Origin: CAYTTR01 sp964440805
GTDB lineage: Bacteria; Acidobacteriota; Aminicenantia; Aminicenantales; Aminicenantaceae
Direction of reading: 5' to 3'
Length of the DNA stretch: 64,000 bases
NCBI GenBank assembly: GCA_964440805.1
Contig: CAYTTR010000005.1
Location: 1-64,000, forward strand
Every line of letters begins with the position of its first letter. Within the stretch, counting starts at the first letter, position 1. Both the position numbers and the translations under genes were made by a program. This document shows, piece after piece, positions 15,909 through 24,772 of the stretch. The notes under the pieces were generated by a model that was not told where the DNA came from, made no database searches, and was given only the letters and a program-made list of their open reading frames with translations.

Positions 15909-18900
15909 AAAAAATACTTATCCTGGGAAGCGGAGCTCTGACCATTGGTCAGGCCGGGGAATTCGACTACTCCGGAAGTCAGGCTATCAAGGCGCTAAAA
16001 GAAGAAGGAATTGAAGTCATACTAATTAATCCCAATATCGCCACTATTCAGACCTCCGAATCCCTGGCAGACAAAGTCTATCTTCTGCCGGTTACACCCC
16101 ATTTTGTGGAAAAAGTAATCCGTAAAGAAAAGCCCCAGGGAATCCTGCTCGGTTTCGGCGGCCAGACCGCTTTAAATTGCGGAGTAGAACTTTTTAGAAA
16201 AGGAACTCTCTCCGAAGCCGGGGTTGAAGTTCTGGGAACATCTATCCGGACTATTATGGATTGTGAAGACAGGGAAAATTTCACCCGCAAGCTTAAAGAA
16301 ATCAATCTTAAAGTCCCCAGAAGTACGGCTGCCCGGTCAACTGAAGAAGCAGCGGCAGCAGCCGGTCAAATAGGTTACCCGGTAATGATGAGGGTGGCCT
16401 ATGCTCTTGGAGGCCTGGGTTCAGGCCTGACTATTAACGAGACTGAACTTTCGCAATTAGTGAAAAAAGCTTTCGCTTTTACCGGCCAGGTTTTAATTGA
16501 AGAATACTTAGAGGGATGGAAAGAAATCGAATACGAGGTTGTCCGTGATTCTTTCGACAACTGCATTACTGTCTGCAACATGGAAAACCTTGATCCAATG
16601 GGCATCCATACTGGAGAAAGCATCGTAGTAGCCCCTTCCCAGACTTTAACCAACAGTGAATACCATAAACTAAGAGATATTTCTATTAAAGTTATCCGGC
16701 ATTTGGGGGTAGTGGGTGAATGCAATATCCAATTCGCTCTGGATAAAGCAAGCGATGATTACAGAATTATTGAAGTCAATCCCCGTCTCTCCCGTTCCAG
16801 CGCCTTAGCCTCCAAGGCTACCGGATACCCGCTTGCTTTTATTGCTGCCAAGCTGGCTCTGGGACATTCCCTTACCGACCTTCCCAATCCAATAACCCGA
16901 CAAACCAAGGCCTGTTTCGAGCCGGCTCTGGATTACGTTGCGGTCAAGATACCCCGCTGGGATTTAACCAAATTCCGCCGGGCTTCCCAAAAAATCGGCA
17001 GTGAAATGAAAAGTGTGGGAGAAGTCATGGCTCTGGGCCGGAAATTCGAGGAAGCTCTTCAGAAAGCCCTGCGCATGCTGCAAGTTGGTATGTACGGGCT
17101 GGTGGGAAATGATATTTTTTTTGCCGACCTGGAGAATGAACTGGCTAATCCCACCGACCAGAGAATATTCGCCGTGGCCAAAGCCTGCCAAATTTTTCCG
17201 GTAGAAAAAATACATCAACTAAGCCGAATAGACCACTGGTTTATTCATAAGATAAAAAATATAACCGATATGGAAAAAGAACTCCGGAAATTTTCACTGG
17301 AGAATCTGCCGGATGAAATCTTGTTCCAGGCCAAACAATTGGGTTTCTCAGATAAGCAAATCGGCCTTGCTCTCGGCCGGGAAGAGCTGGAGGTGAGGAA
17401 TAAACGACTTTCCAATGGAATCCTTCCCCGCATAAAACAAATTGATACCTTAGCTGCCGAATATCCGGCTGAGACTAATTATCTGTATCTTACCTATAAT
17501 GCCTCAGAAGACGATCTAACCGGAACATCTCCACCCTGTGTGATTGTTCTCGGTTCAGGTTCTTACCGCATCGGTTCATCGGTTGAATTCGACTGGTGCT
17601 GTGTTAATGCTGTTATGACTTTGAAGAACCTGGGATATAAAACAATTATGATTAATTACAATCCTGAAACGGTAAGCACTGACTACGACATCTGCGACCG
17701 GCTCTACTTTGATGAGCTCAGTTTCGAAGCTGTGGCCGATATCTATGAACGGGAAAAGCCTCTCGGAGTAATTATCTCCATGGGCGGCCAAATACCAAAT
17801 AACCTGGCCATAAAATGCCGGCAATATAGCCTTCATGTTTTGGGCACATCACCGGAGAGCATTGACCGGGCCGAAGACCGGCACAAATTTTCCACCCTTC
17901 TGGATAAGCTGGACATTGACCAGCCTGCCTGGAAAGAAGTAAGTGATATCTCCTCAGCCAAAGAATTTTCAAGCCGGGTAGGCTACCCGGTGCTCATCCG
18001 TCCCAGTTATGTCCTGAGCGGGGCGGCCATGTCAGTTGCTCTTAACGATACTGAGCTTGAAAATTACCTGAGAAAAGCTTCTCAAGTCAGCCCGGAACAC
18101 CCGGTGGTTATCAGTAAATTTATCGAGAATGCCAAGGAAATCGAATTGGATGGAGTAGCAGCCAATAGAGAACTCCTGGTTTATGCCATCTGTGAACATG
18201 TGGAAAACGCCGGAGTTCATTCAGGGGATGCCACTATGGTTCTCCCTCCCCAGAGAACTTATCTGGAAACTACACGGAGGATGAAACGGATCACCCGTTC
18301 CATCGTCAAAGCCCTTGGAATCCACGGCCCCTTTAACATCCAGTTCATAGCTAAAGATAACGAAGTCAAGGTAATTGAATGTAACCTGAGGGCATCCCGC
18401 TCTTTTCCCTTCGTTTCCAAGGTGTTCAAGCTTAATTTCATTGACCTTGCTACCAAGGTTATAATGGGAATAGAAGTCCCTCGAGTGGATAAATCCTGCT
18501 TTGAACTTGATTATGTTGGTGTCAAGGCTCCCCAGTTTTCTTTTACCAGGATTAAAGGAGCTGATCCTGTCCTAAGCGTTGAAATGACTTCTACCGGAGA
18601 AGTGGCTTGTCTCGGAGATAATTTCGAAGAAGCTTTCCTCAAAGCCCTACTTTCAGTCGGGTTTGAACTTCCCTCAAAAAACATCCTTCTTTCTACCGGA
18701 CCTTTTGAATGTAAAGCACTCTTTCTTCCTTTGGCCAAAAAGCTTCAGGACATGGAATTTAATCTCTTTGCTACCCCTCGAACTCATGACTTTATGAAAT
18801 ACCATGGAATTCAAAGCAAAATTCTCTATTCCCCTATGAGCAAGAAAGAACCTAATGCATTGTCCTATATTGAAGAAAAAAAACTCGATCTGGTAGTCAA

Positions 18901-19078
18901 TATTCCTCGAAGTGTGGAAGAAGAGGATTTGACCAACGACTATATAATCCGGCGTAAATCAATTGATTTTGCCATTCCTCTCATCACCAATTTCCAGCTC
19001 GCTGAAAGATTTATTGAGGCAATTGCCAAAACAAATCTAACTCACCTGGCAGTTAAATCATGGGAAGAATATTTTTAG
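15905..19078 (+). CDS. carB: Carbamoyl-phosphate synthase, large subunit (CAD/Bacteroidota-like type)
   Basis: 1057 residues with the duplicated architecture: carboxyphosphate ATP-grasp half (about 1-400), oligomerisation domain, carbamoyl-phosphate ATP-grasp half (about 545-930), and a C-terminal MGS-like allosteric domain. The wording of motifs is that of the eukaryotic CAD/arginine-specific and Bacteroidota enzymes: SGALTIGQAGEFDYSGSQA, NPNIATIQTS and AYALGGLGSG in the first half; GSYRIGSSVEFDWC, NPETVSTDYD, SYVLSGAAM and EHVENAGVHSGDA in the second. Most other bacteria have GSGPIVIGQA and NSNPATIMTD instead. The last 150 residues are divergent, so effector control cannot be predicted. It ends 22 bases from the convergent sensor-kinase gene. 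Confidence 0.95.
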   Translation: MKKILILGSGALTIGQAGEFDYSGSQAIKALKEEGIEVILINPNIATIQTSESLADKVYLLPVTPHFVEKVIRKEKPQGILLGFGGQTALNCGVELFRKGTLSEAGVEVLGTSIRTIMDCEDRENFTRKLKEINLKVPRSTAARSTEEAAAAAGQIGYPVMMRVAYALGGLGSGLTINETELSQLVKKAFAFTGQVLIEEYLEGWKEIEYEVVRDSFDNCITVCNMENLDPMGIHTGESIVVAPSQTLTNSEYHKLRDISIKVIRHLGVVGECNIQFALDKASDDYRIIEVNPRLSRSSALASKATGYPLAFIAAKLALGHSLTDLPNPITRQTKACFEPALDYVAVKIPRWDLTKFRRASQKIGSEMKSVGEVMALGRKFEEALQKALRMLQVGMYGLVGNDIFFADLENELANPTDQRIFAVAKACQIFPVEKIHQLSRIDHWFIHKIKNITDMEKELRKFSLENLPDEILFQAKQLGFSDKQIGLALGREELEVRNKRLSNGILPRIKQIDTLAAEYPAETNYLYLTYNASEDDLTGTSPPCVIVLGSGSYRIGSSVEFDWCCVNAVMTLKNLGYKTIMINYNPETVSTDYDICDRLYFDELSFEAVADIYEREKPLGVIISMGGQIPNNLAIKCRQYSLHVLGTSPESIDRAEDRHKFSTLLDKLDIDQPAWKEVSDISSAKEFSSRVGYPVLIRPSYVLSGAAMSVALNDTELENYLRKASQVSPEHPVVISKFIENAKEIELDGVAANRELLVYAICEHVENAGVHSGDATMVLPPQRTYLETTRRMKRITRSIVKALGIHGPFNIQFIAKDNEVKVIECNLRASRSFPFVSKVFKLNFIDLATKVIMGIEVPRVDKSCFELDYVGVKAPQFSFTRIKGADPVLSVEMTSTGEVACLGDNFEEAFLKALLSVGFELPSKNILLSTGPFECKALFLPLAKKLQDMEFNLFATPRTHDFMKYHGIQSKILYSPMSKKEPNALSYIEEKKLDLVVNIPRSVEEEDLTNDYIIRRKSIDFAIPLITNFQLAERFIEAIAKTNLTHLAVKSWEEYF

Positions 19079-19100
19079 TTTGAAGGAAAGAATCTACATT

Positions 19101-22100
19101 TCAAGCTGGGAAAATTATAGCGACCTCAGTTCCTCCATCCGACTTTAAAGAAAGAGAGCCGTTAAGTTGTTGCGTCAAATTTCTGACTATTTTAAAACCT
19201 AAGGTGTCGCAAGTTTCATGATTAAACTTAGGTGGAAGCCCTACCCCATCATCCTTGACTCTCATTAAGTATTTCCCATCTTCTTTTAAATCGATTGATA
19301 TCTCAATTATTCCTTTTCTTTCTTTAGGAAAAGCATGTTTCAAACTATTAGTCAGAAGTTCATTGAGAATAAGACCACAGGGAATAGCCTTGGTGATATT
19401 CAGAGAAACATCTTTTACATCCAAAGAAAATTTAAGCCTCTCCTCATCCACCTGAAAAGCCTGAAAAAGATTCAGAACAAGCTTTTCTAAGTATTTTTTC
19501 AGATCAATTCTGGCTAAGTCGTGATGCTGGTAGAGCTCTTCATGAACCAGAGACATGGATTTAATCCGGTTTTCACATTCCCTGAGAAGCCTCATTATTG
19601 ATTCATCTTCGATTCGGTGGGAAGAAAGTCTTAGAAGGCTCGATACAATCTGCAAATTGTTTTTCACCCGGTGATGAATTTCTTTAAGAAGAACTTCTTT
19701 TTCCTGGAGAGAATTTTCAAGCTGCTCAGAGGTTTTTATTCTCCCGGCAATTTCTTTCTGGAGGGTTTCATTCATCATCCACAGCTCTGAAGTCCGCTTT
19801 TCTACCCTTCTCTCCAGTTCTTCATTGATTTCTTTAAGAGCCTGCTCTGCTTTTTTTCGCTCAAGGATTTCCTGCTCAAGCCTCAGGTTTATCCTCTCCA
19901 GCTCTTCCTTTCTTTTTCTCACTCTGCTTGTTCGAACAAGATGAGCGGTCAAAAGAAGAAGAGCTCCCGCCACAATTGCTACCAAACGGAACCACCATGT
20001 CTGCCAAAAGGGAGGGATTACCCGGAAGACAAGGGAAGTTCCTTCTTCGTTCCAAATCCCATCATTATTTGAACCTTTGACTCTAAAAACATATCTTCCT
20101 GGATTAAGATTGGTATAAGTTGCCTGTGATGTATTCTCTACATAGTTCCATTCCTTATCAAATCCTTCCAGAAAATAAGCATATTGGTTTTTCTCAGGGG
20201 CAACAAAATCCATGGCAGCGAATTCAAAAGTAATTACCCTGTCCTGGTAAGAAAGAGCGATTTCATTTGATTTTTTACTGTTTCTTTCCCGGTTAGAGGA
20301 AGACAACAAATCAGCTCGCCTTACCGGCTTATGATAAATTAAAAGTTCAGTAACTACCACCGGAGGAACATGCGGATTCTGTTTAATTTTTTCCGGAAAA
20401 AAGGAGTTGAATCCCTTCACCCCGCCGAAAAACATCTCTCCGTTCCGGCCTTTGAAATAAGCTCCGGAATTAAATTCATTGCTCTGCAGCCCGTCTGAAA
20501 CATCATAATTCCGGAAAGCCTTTTTTTCAGGATCAAAGCAGGAAAGACCTTGATTGGTACTGAGCCACAGGCGTCCCCAAGAATCTTCCAAGATGCCGTA
20601 AACAACGTTATTGGATAATCCATCTTCCTCATCAAAATGAGAAAACCTTTCTTCATCCCGGTGATAAAGATTAAGCCCCCCACCATAAGTTCCGAACCAA
20701 AGTCTTTTTCTGCTATCCTCGTAAATAGAGAGGATACGGGCGCTTGAGATTGAATTTTCATTTTCAGTTTCCGGGAGAAAACAAAAAAATCTTTCCGACT
20801 TCTTGTCAAATCTGTTAAGGCCGTTGGATGTTCCAATCCAAAGAATACCTTGACTATCTTCAAGCAGAGCTACCACCCGGTCATCACTCAGACTCCGGGA
20901 ATCTTCAGGCTTATGACGAAAAGAAATAAATTCATTTTTCACCGGATCATAGCGGTTGAGGCCACCTCCGAAAGTTCCTGCCCAGATGAAACCGTCATCA
21001 TCCCGGCCCAGAGCCCGGATATAATTATGGCTCAAGCTCTTTGTATTCCCAGGTTCATGAACATGATGCCTGAAAACACCAGTTTGCGGCTCAAACTCAT
21101 CCAGCCCGTCATAAGTCCCTACCCATAAAACTCCCCGCTCATCCTCCATAATACAGCGGACATTGTCACTTATCAGACTGTTTGGATTTCCGGGTTCATG
21201 TCGATAATGAAGCCACCTGTTTTCTTTCCTGTTGAAGCAGTTCAAACCTCCTCCGTAAGTTCCGATCCATAAATTGTTATCTCTATCCTGATAAATGGCA
21301 AAAACAATATCCGCACTCAGGGTATTGGATTCAAAAGGATCTTTGGCATAGTGGATAAACTTTCTTTTAATATGCTCACAATACTTGGCGAAACCTCCTC
21401 CGAAAGTACCTATCCACAAGATTCCGCTGCGGTCCTGATAGATGCAATTAATGAAATTACTGACTAAGCTATCAGGCTTAACAGGAGAATGAGAAGAGTG
21501 AATAAAACTCTGGCTTCCTGGTAAGAGAATATTCAATCCTCCTCCATAGGTTCCCACCCATAAATTCCCCTGGTTGTCTTCAATAATAGCTCTTATATAA
21601 TCATTATTAAGGCTCGTGGGATCGTCAGGATCATGAAAGAATCGCTTAAAATAACCATCCTCAAAAAGATGCAACCCTTCATCTGTACCAATCCATAGCC
21701 GCTCTTTACTGTCACTGTAGATAGTTCTTATAACATTGTTTGCCAGAGAGGTTTGATCCTTCGAATCACTCAAGAAGCGAAGAAATCTATTTTCTTCAGC
21801 AATAAACTTGTTCAAGCCACTTTCCGTCCCCACCCAGAGCTTCCCCTCTTTATCCTCGGCCAAAGAAATCACCGAGTCGTGGCTGAGACTTTGAGGGTTC
21901 TGGGGCTCGTGGTAAAAGCTTCGGAAGCTTTCTGTCTTAAAGTCAAACTTGTTCAATCCTTTTCTCGTTCCCACCCATAAGTCTCCCCTACTGTCACAAA
22001 AAACCACTTGAACCGAATCGTGGCTCAAACTCATGGGATTTTCCGGCTCATGACGGTAATGCTCAAATCGGTCTAAATCCCGGACATAACGGTTTAAACC

Positions 22101-22454
22101 TCCATTGAGCGTACCGATCCATAGATCTCCTTGAGAACCTTCACCTATGGAAAGAATATAACCGTCTGAAAGTGAAAAGGGATCATTAGGAGAAGGGCGG
22201 TAAACTTTAATTCTTACTCCATCATAGCGGTTCAAACCGTCTTCTGTTCCCAGCCAGAGAAATCCCTGGCTGTCCTGGAAAACGCAATTACCGGTGTTCT
22301 GGGAAAGTCCGTTTTCAATATTCAGCTTTTCAAAGGAAAGGATGTTTGGGAATTCAGGAGTAAAAGCGAGAAGTTTCGGAAGAAAAAAACAAAAAAGAAT
22401 CAATGAAAAGGCTAAAATATAAAATTTTTTTCCTTTTTCTTCTCCCCCGATCAT
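19101..22454 (-). CDS. Membrane sensor histidine kinase with two N-terminal beta-propellers
   Basis: 1117 residues. A signal/membrane segment (about 10-30) is followed by 13-14 Reg_prop repeats built on [LF]W[IVL]GT..GGLN.[FY] from about 50 to 690, enough for two seven-bladed propellers. Then come a Y_Y_Y domain (about 700-800, including YAYFLEGFDKEWNYV), a transmembrane helix (WWFRLVAIVAGALLLLTAHLV) and a long coiled coil. The C-terminal kinase is of HisKA_2 type: phosphoacceptor His in IHHRVKNNLQ (about 927) and an HATPase with NELLTNS (about 1031), DDGVGLP and GGTEVA. The layout is that of BT4663-like periplasmic glycan/ligand sensors, but with a HisKA_2 kinase and no receiver or AraC domain. 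No response regulator is adjacent. Composition supports a single intact gene. Confidence 0.9.
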   Translation of the reverse strand: MIGGEEKGKKFYILAFSLILFCFFLPKLLAFTPEFPNILSFEKLNIENGLSQNTGNCVFQDSQGFLWLGTEDGLNRYDGVRIKVYRPSPNDPFSLSDGYILSIGEGSQGDLWIGTLNGGLNRYVRDLDRFEHYRHEPENPMSLSHDSVQVVFCDSRGDLWVGTRKGLNKFDFKTESFRSFYHEPQNPQSLSHDSVISLAEDKEGKLWVGTESGLNKFIAEENRFLRFLSDSKDQTSLANNVIRTIYSDSKERLWIGTDEGLHLFEDGYFKRFFHDPDDPTSLNNDYIRAIIEDNQGNLWVGTYGGGLNILLPGSQSFIHSSHSPVKPDSLVSNFINCIYQDRSGILWIGTFGGGFAKYCEHIKRKFIHYAKDPFESNTLSADIVFAIYQDRDNNLWIGTYGGGLNCFNRKENRWLHYRHEPGNPNSLISDNVRCIMEDERGVLWVGTYDGLDEFEPQTGVFRHHVHEPGNTKSLSHNYIRALGRDDDGFIWAGTFGGGLNRYDPVKNEFISFRHKPEDSRSLSDDRVVALLEDSQGILWIGTSNGLNRFDKKSERFFCFLPETENENSISSARILSIYEDSRKRLWFGTYGGGLNLYHRDEERFSHFDEEDGLSNNVVYGILEDSWGRLWLSTNQGLSCFDPEKKAFRNYDVSDGLQSNEFNSGAYFKGRNGEMFFGGVKGFNSFFPEKIKQNPHVPPVVVTELLIYHKPVRRADLLSSSNRERNSKKSNEIALSYQDRVITFEFAAMDFVAPEKNQYAYFLEGFDKEWNYVENTSQATYTNLNPGRYVFRVKGSNNDGIWNEEGTSLVFRVIPPFWQTWWFRLVAIVAGALLLLTAHLVRTSRVRKRKEELERINLRLEQEILERKKAEQALKEINEELERRVEKRTSELWMMNETLQKEIAGRIKTSEQLENSLQEKEVLLKEIHHRVKNNLQIVSSLLRLSSHRIEDESIMRLLRECENRIKSMSLVHEELYQHHDLARIDLKKYLEKLVLNLFQAFQVDEERLKFSLDVKDVSLNITKAIPCGLILNELLTNSLKHAFPKERKGIIEISIDLKEDGKYLMRVKDDGVGLPPKFNHETCDTLGFKIVRNLTQQLNGSLSLKSDGGTEVAIIFPA

Positions 22455-22508
22455 TTCTTGATCTATTTCCTAAGGATATAAATCTTATTTTTCTTCTCTT
22501 TGTTACCA

Positions 22509-22537
22509 ATTTAATAACATGATTTAAATGAAGTCAA
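22509..22537 (-). promoter_or_regulatory. Promoter of the sensor-kinase gene
   Basis: On the minus strand TTGACT (22532-22537), a 17-base spacer and TTAAAT (22509-22514), about 55 bases before the start codon. AGGAAA lies between, at a somewhat long distance from the ATG. Confidence 0.45.
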
Positions 22538-22596
22538 TAATTTTTTTGCATAAATTGTCTCCCCTAGAAAGATAATCTTTTAAGCTCCAAAAAGCT

Positions 22597-22892
22597 TTAG
22601 GTTTCTTTATTTTGTTTTAAACGGATTCTCATTGGGATAGGCAAGAGAAGGAGAACGATTATATTCATTTCCACTCCCAACAGGAGGAGAGCGGCAAACA
22701 AGGCATTTCCGGTGTGCCTGAAAGCAACAGTGTTATGATGGGGGAATCTTTTTTTCCGTTCAATTCCAAAGAAGTCCGGCTTTTGACGAAGAGATTGACA
22801 TAAAGGCTATCCTCCTTTACTGCATACATATAGCCGGGAAAATGGACTGGTTTAGTAATAACAAACAAAATGCACAGAAAAATAAAATCCAT
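22597..22892 (-). pseudogene. Decayed gene fragments, one resembling a GH127 (DUF1680) hydrolase
   Basis: On the minus strand the frame starting at 22892 contains FPGYMYAVKEDSLYVNLF followed by SRTSLELNGKK. This pattern is typical of the beta-domain of GH127 beta-L-arabinofuranosidase-like proteins. The match then ends at a run of seven A. Shifted by one base, the text continues as TGNALFAALLLLGVEMNIIV and IPMRIRLKQNKET to a stop at 22597-22599, a hydrophobic C-terminus I cannot assign. The piece is far too short for either protein, has no RBS, and looks like two gene ends joined by deletion. The remainder of 22455-22936 has only the kinase promoter. Confidence 0.5.
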
Positions 22893-22936
22893 TTCTTTCT
22901 GCCAACCATGTATTTCTCCTTTTATTTCAAAAAGAC

Positions 22937-23782
22937 TTAAAGCCTTAGAGATATTCCTCCCCGGAGAAGAAAACCGTTAAATACACCTGCATCCACCAGC
23001 AGATGAAGATTGGGCATCACCCGGGCTTTAAGCCCAAAATTAAGTTGAATAAAAGGAATGAAGCCCGGAAGGAAAAATTCTTCCCCTTCTTCTTCCATAT
23101 CCTCTTTTAATTGCTGAAGGCTCTTGCTTTCCCCTCCTTGGTAATTCTCTGGTTCTTCTCCAGTGACTTCAAGGCTTCCCGAATAGGAATAGGTTAAAGT
23201 AGCATTTTCCAGGGCAGTTCCGGTAGCTGCACCAAAACCCATGGTGAAATAAGGATGAACAGAAGAGGAAGGAATAATATCCCAACGAAGGCTTAGCAAG
23301 AAGGACCATGGTTTGATCAAGAAACTGCTGGAAGCATCGCCTTTAAAACTTGCTTCTTCCTGAGTAATCATATCCTTCATGTCAAGTTCAGCGGAAATGT
23401 TGGGAAGACTTAATTCAAAACTGGATTTTTCCACTGATAACCCCAGGCTAAAAGAGCCTGTTTTTCCCCCTGGATACCAACGTAATTCAAAACCAAAATT
23501 ATTTCCGCCTGAATCAAACTCCACAGCCTGTGAATAAAAGGTCTCCTGTAGCGACGGATGATCCTGCTGAATATCTTCTATGAATTGGTCCTTTAGCTCA
23601 GACTCAAGTGCTTCAGAAAGCCCTTCCTCAATAATTCCTTTCAAGAGGTTGACGCTCCATGATCCATAGTGAAATCCAAGCTCGATATGACCTTGCCCTT
23701 TTAGTGAAGAGGGAGCAGCCAACAAAAAACAAATAAACACCAGTAAACAAGGAAGGAAAAAGCTTTTTTTAAGTTTTTTCAT
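22937..23782 (-). CDS. Exported protein, predicted outer-membrane beta-barrel
   Basis: 281 residues with a signal peptide (about 1-30, ending near SLKGQG). The mature part alternates hydrophobic and polar residues in short strands: NFGFELRWYP, GSFSLGLSVEKS, PWSFLLSLRWD and HPYFTMGFGAATG. It ends LLRGGISLRL, the pattern of a small outer-membrane barrel with a near C-terminal beta signal. An acidic stretch (LQQLKEDMEEEGEEFF) may be an extracellular loop. GGAGGA directly precedes two ATG codons; spacing favours the second (23782). Family and function are not recognised. It is divergent from the cyclophilin gene. Confidence 0.65.
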   Translation of the reverse strand: MKKLKKSFFLPCLLVFICFLLAAPSSLKGQGHIELGFHYGSWSVNLLKGIIEEGLSEALESELKDQFIEDIQQDHPSLQETFYSQAVEFDSGGNNFGFELRWYPGGKTGSFSLGLSVEKSSFELSLPNISAELDMKDMITQEEASFKGDASSSFLIKPWSFLLSLRWDIIPSSSVHPYFTMGFGAATGTALENATLTYSYSGSLEVTGEEPENYQGGESKSLQQLKEDMEEEGEEFFLPGFIPFIQLNFGLKARVMPNLHLLVDAGVFNGFLLRGGISLRL

Positions 23783-23948
23783 CATTCCTCCTTCTTCTCA
23801 ACTCAAATTCCCGGTTCATTATTTTAGTCTTGAGATTAAATGTCAATAACAATCCCGGCAATTCCTGGAATCAAGGCGGCATTGATTTGAGAGAAAGATT
23901 CTGTTATTTTGGATTCTAAAGCCAAATGCTGGTTTCAAGGAGGAATTT

Positions 23949-24542
23949 ATGACCAGAAAAATTTTCATGACCTTTCTTTTTTCAGGGCTTGTTTTAATTA
24001 TTTTCCCTTCCTTACAGGCATCTGACTCTAATCCTATAGTTTTAATGAAAACCACCAAAGGGGATATTATTATTGAGCTTTATCCAGACAAAGCTCCGGT
24101 CACGGTGGAAAACTTTCTCTCTTATGTTGACGAAGGCTTCTATAACGGAACCGTATTTCACCGGGTGATAAAAGGTTTCATGATTCAAGGTGGAGGATAC
24201 ACAACCGAACTTCACAAGAAAAACACAAAGCCTCCAATTAAAAACGAGGCTTCTAATGGACTATTCAACAAAAAAGGGACAATTGCCATGGCCCGGACTA
24301 TGGATATTGATAGTGCCACATCTCAATTTTTCATCAACCATGCTGACAATCTCTTCCTTGACCACAAGGATAAAACCCCTGAAGGCTACGGCTACTGTGT
24401 TTTTGGGAAAGTAGTAGAAGGCATGGATGTTGTTGATGCCATAGCCGAGGCACAAACCATGACCAGGCGGGGAATGAAAGATGTTCCCAGAGAAACTATG
24501 GAAATTATTTCCATCACCCGGCTGGAAGAAAATTTACCTTAA
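23949..24542 (+). CDS. Periplasmic cyclophilin-type peptidyl-prolyl isomerase
   Basis: 197 residues: signal peptide (about 1-24, ending SLQASDS) and a single-domain cyclophilin. Active-site stretches are visible: FHRVIKGFMIQGG (Arg of the catalytic site), ATSQFFINHADNLFLDH and GYCVFGKVVEGMDVVDAI. The secreted bacterial PpiA-like form assists folding of exported proteins. The RBS AAGGAGGAATTT is strong. It is followed 32 bases later by a small membrane protein and then an M23 endopeptidase, so a small envelope operon is likely. Confidence 0.92.
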   Translation: MTRKIFMTFLFSGLVLIIFPSLQASDSNPIVLMKTTKGDIIIELYPDKAPVTVENFLSYVDEGFYNGTVFHRVIKGFMIQGGGYTTELHKKNTKPPIKNEASNGLFNKKGTIAMARTMDIDSATSQFFINHADNLFLDHKDKTPEGYGYCVFGKVVEGMDVVDAIAEAQTMTRRGMKDVPRETMEIISITRLEENLP

Positions 24543-24574
24543 TGTTTAAAAGCCATTTCTGAGAGAACAGACGA

Positions 24575-24772
24575 ATGTCCGACTGGATTTTCGCCTTTTT
24601 TCATCTCTTTCTCCTTCTTGGTGTCGTTGGTTACACTTTTTTTTCTCTTTTCCAAGGAAACACATACCGTTTCTTAGTGCTGCTGGCTTGTCTTGCCCTG
24701 TATTATTTTCTGGTGCTCCACAAAGCTGTAATGAAAGAAATCAGGCGTAAGCGCAAAAAAGTAAAACCGTGA
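24575..24772 (+). CDS. Small two-helix membrane protein
   Basis: 65 residues: two hydrophobic helices (about 4-25 and 31-49) joined by a short loop (QGNTYR), and a basic tail (KEIRRKRKKVKP) that should stay in the cytoplasm. No family recognised. It is very likely real because its stop overlaps the GTG start of the M23 peptidase gene (GTGA at 24769-24772), implying translational coupling. A role tied to the peptidase or to envelope assembly is a guess from context. Confidence 0.65.
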   Translation: MSDWIFAFFHLFLLLGVVGYTFFSLFQGNTYRFLVLLACLALYYFLVLHKAVMKEIRRKRKKVKP

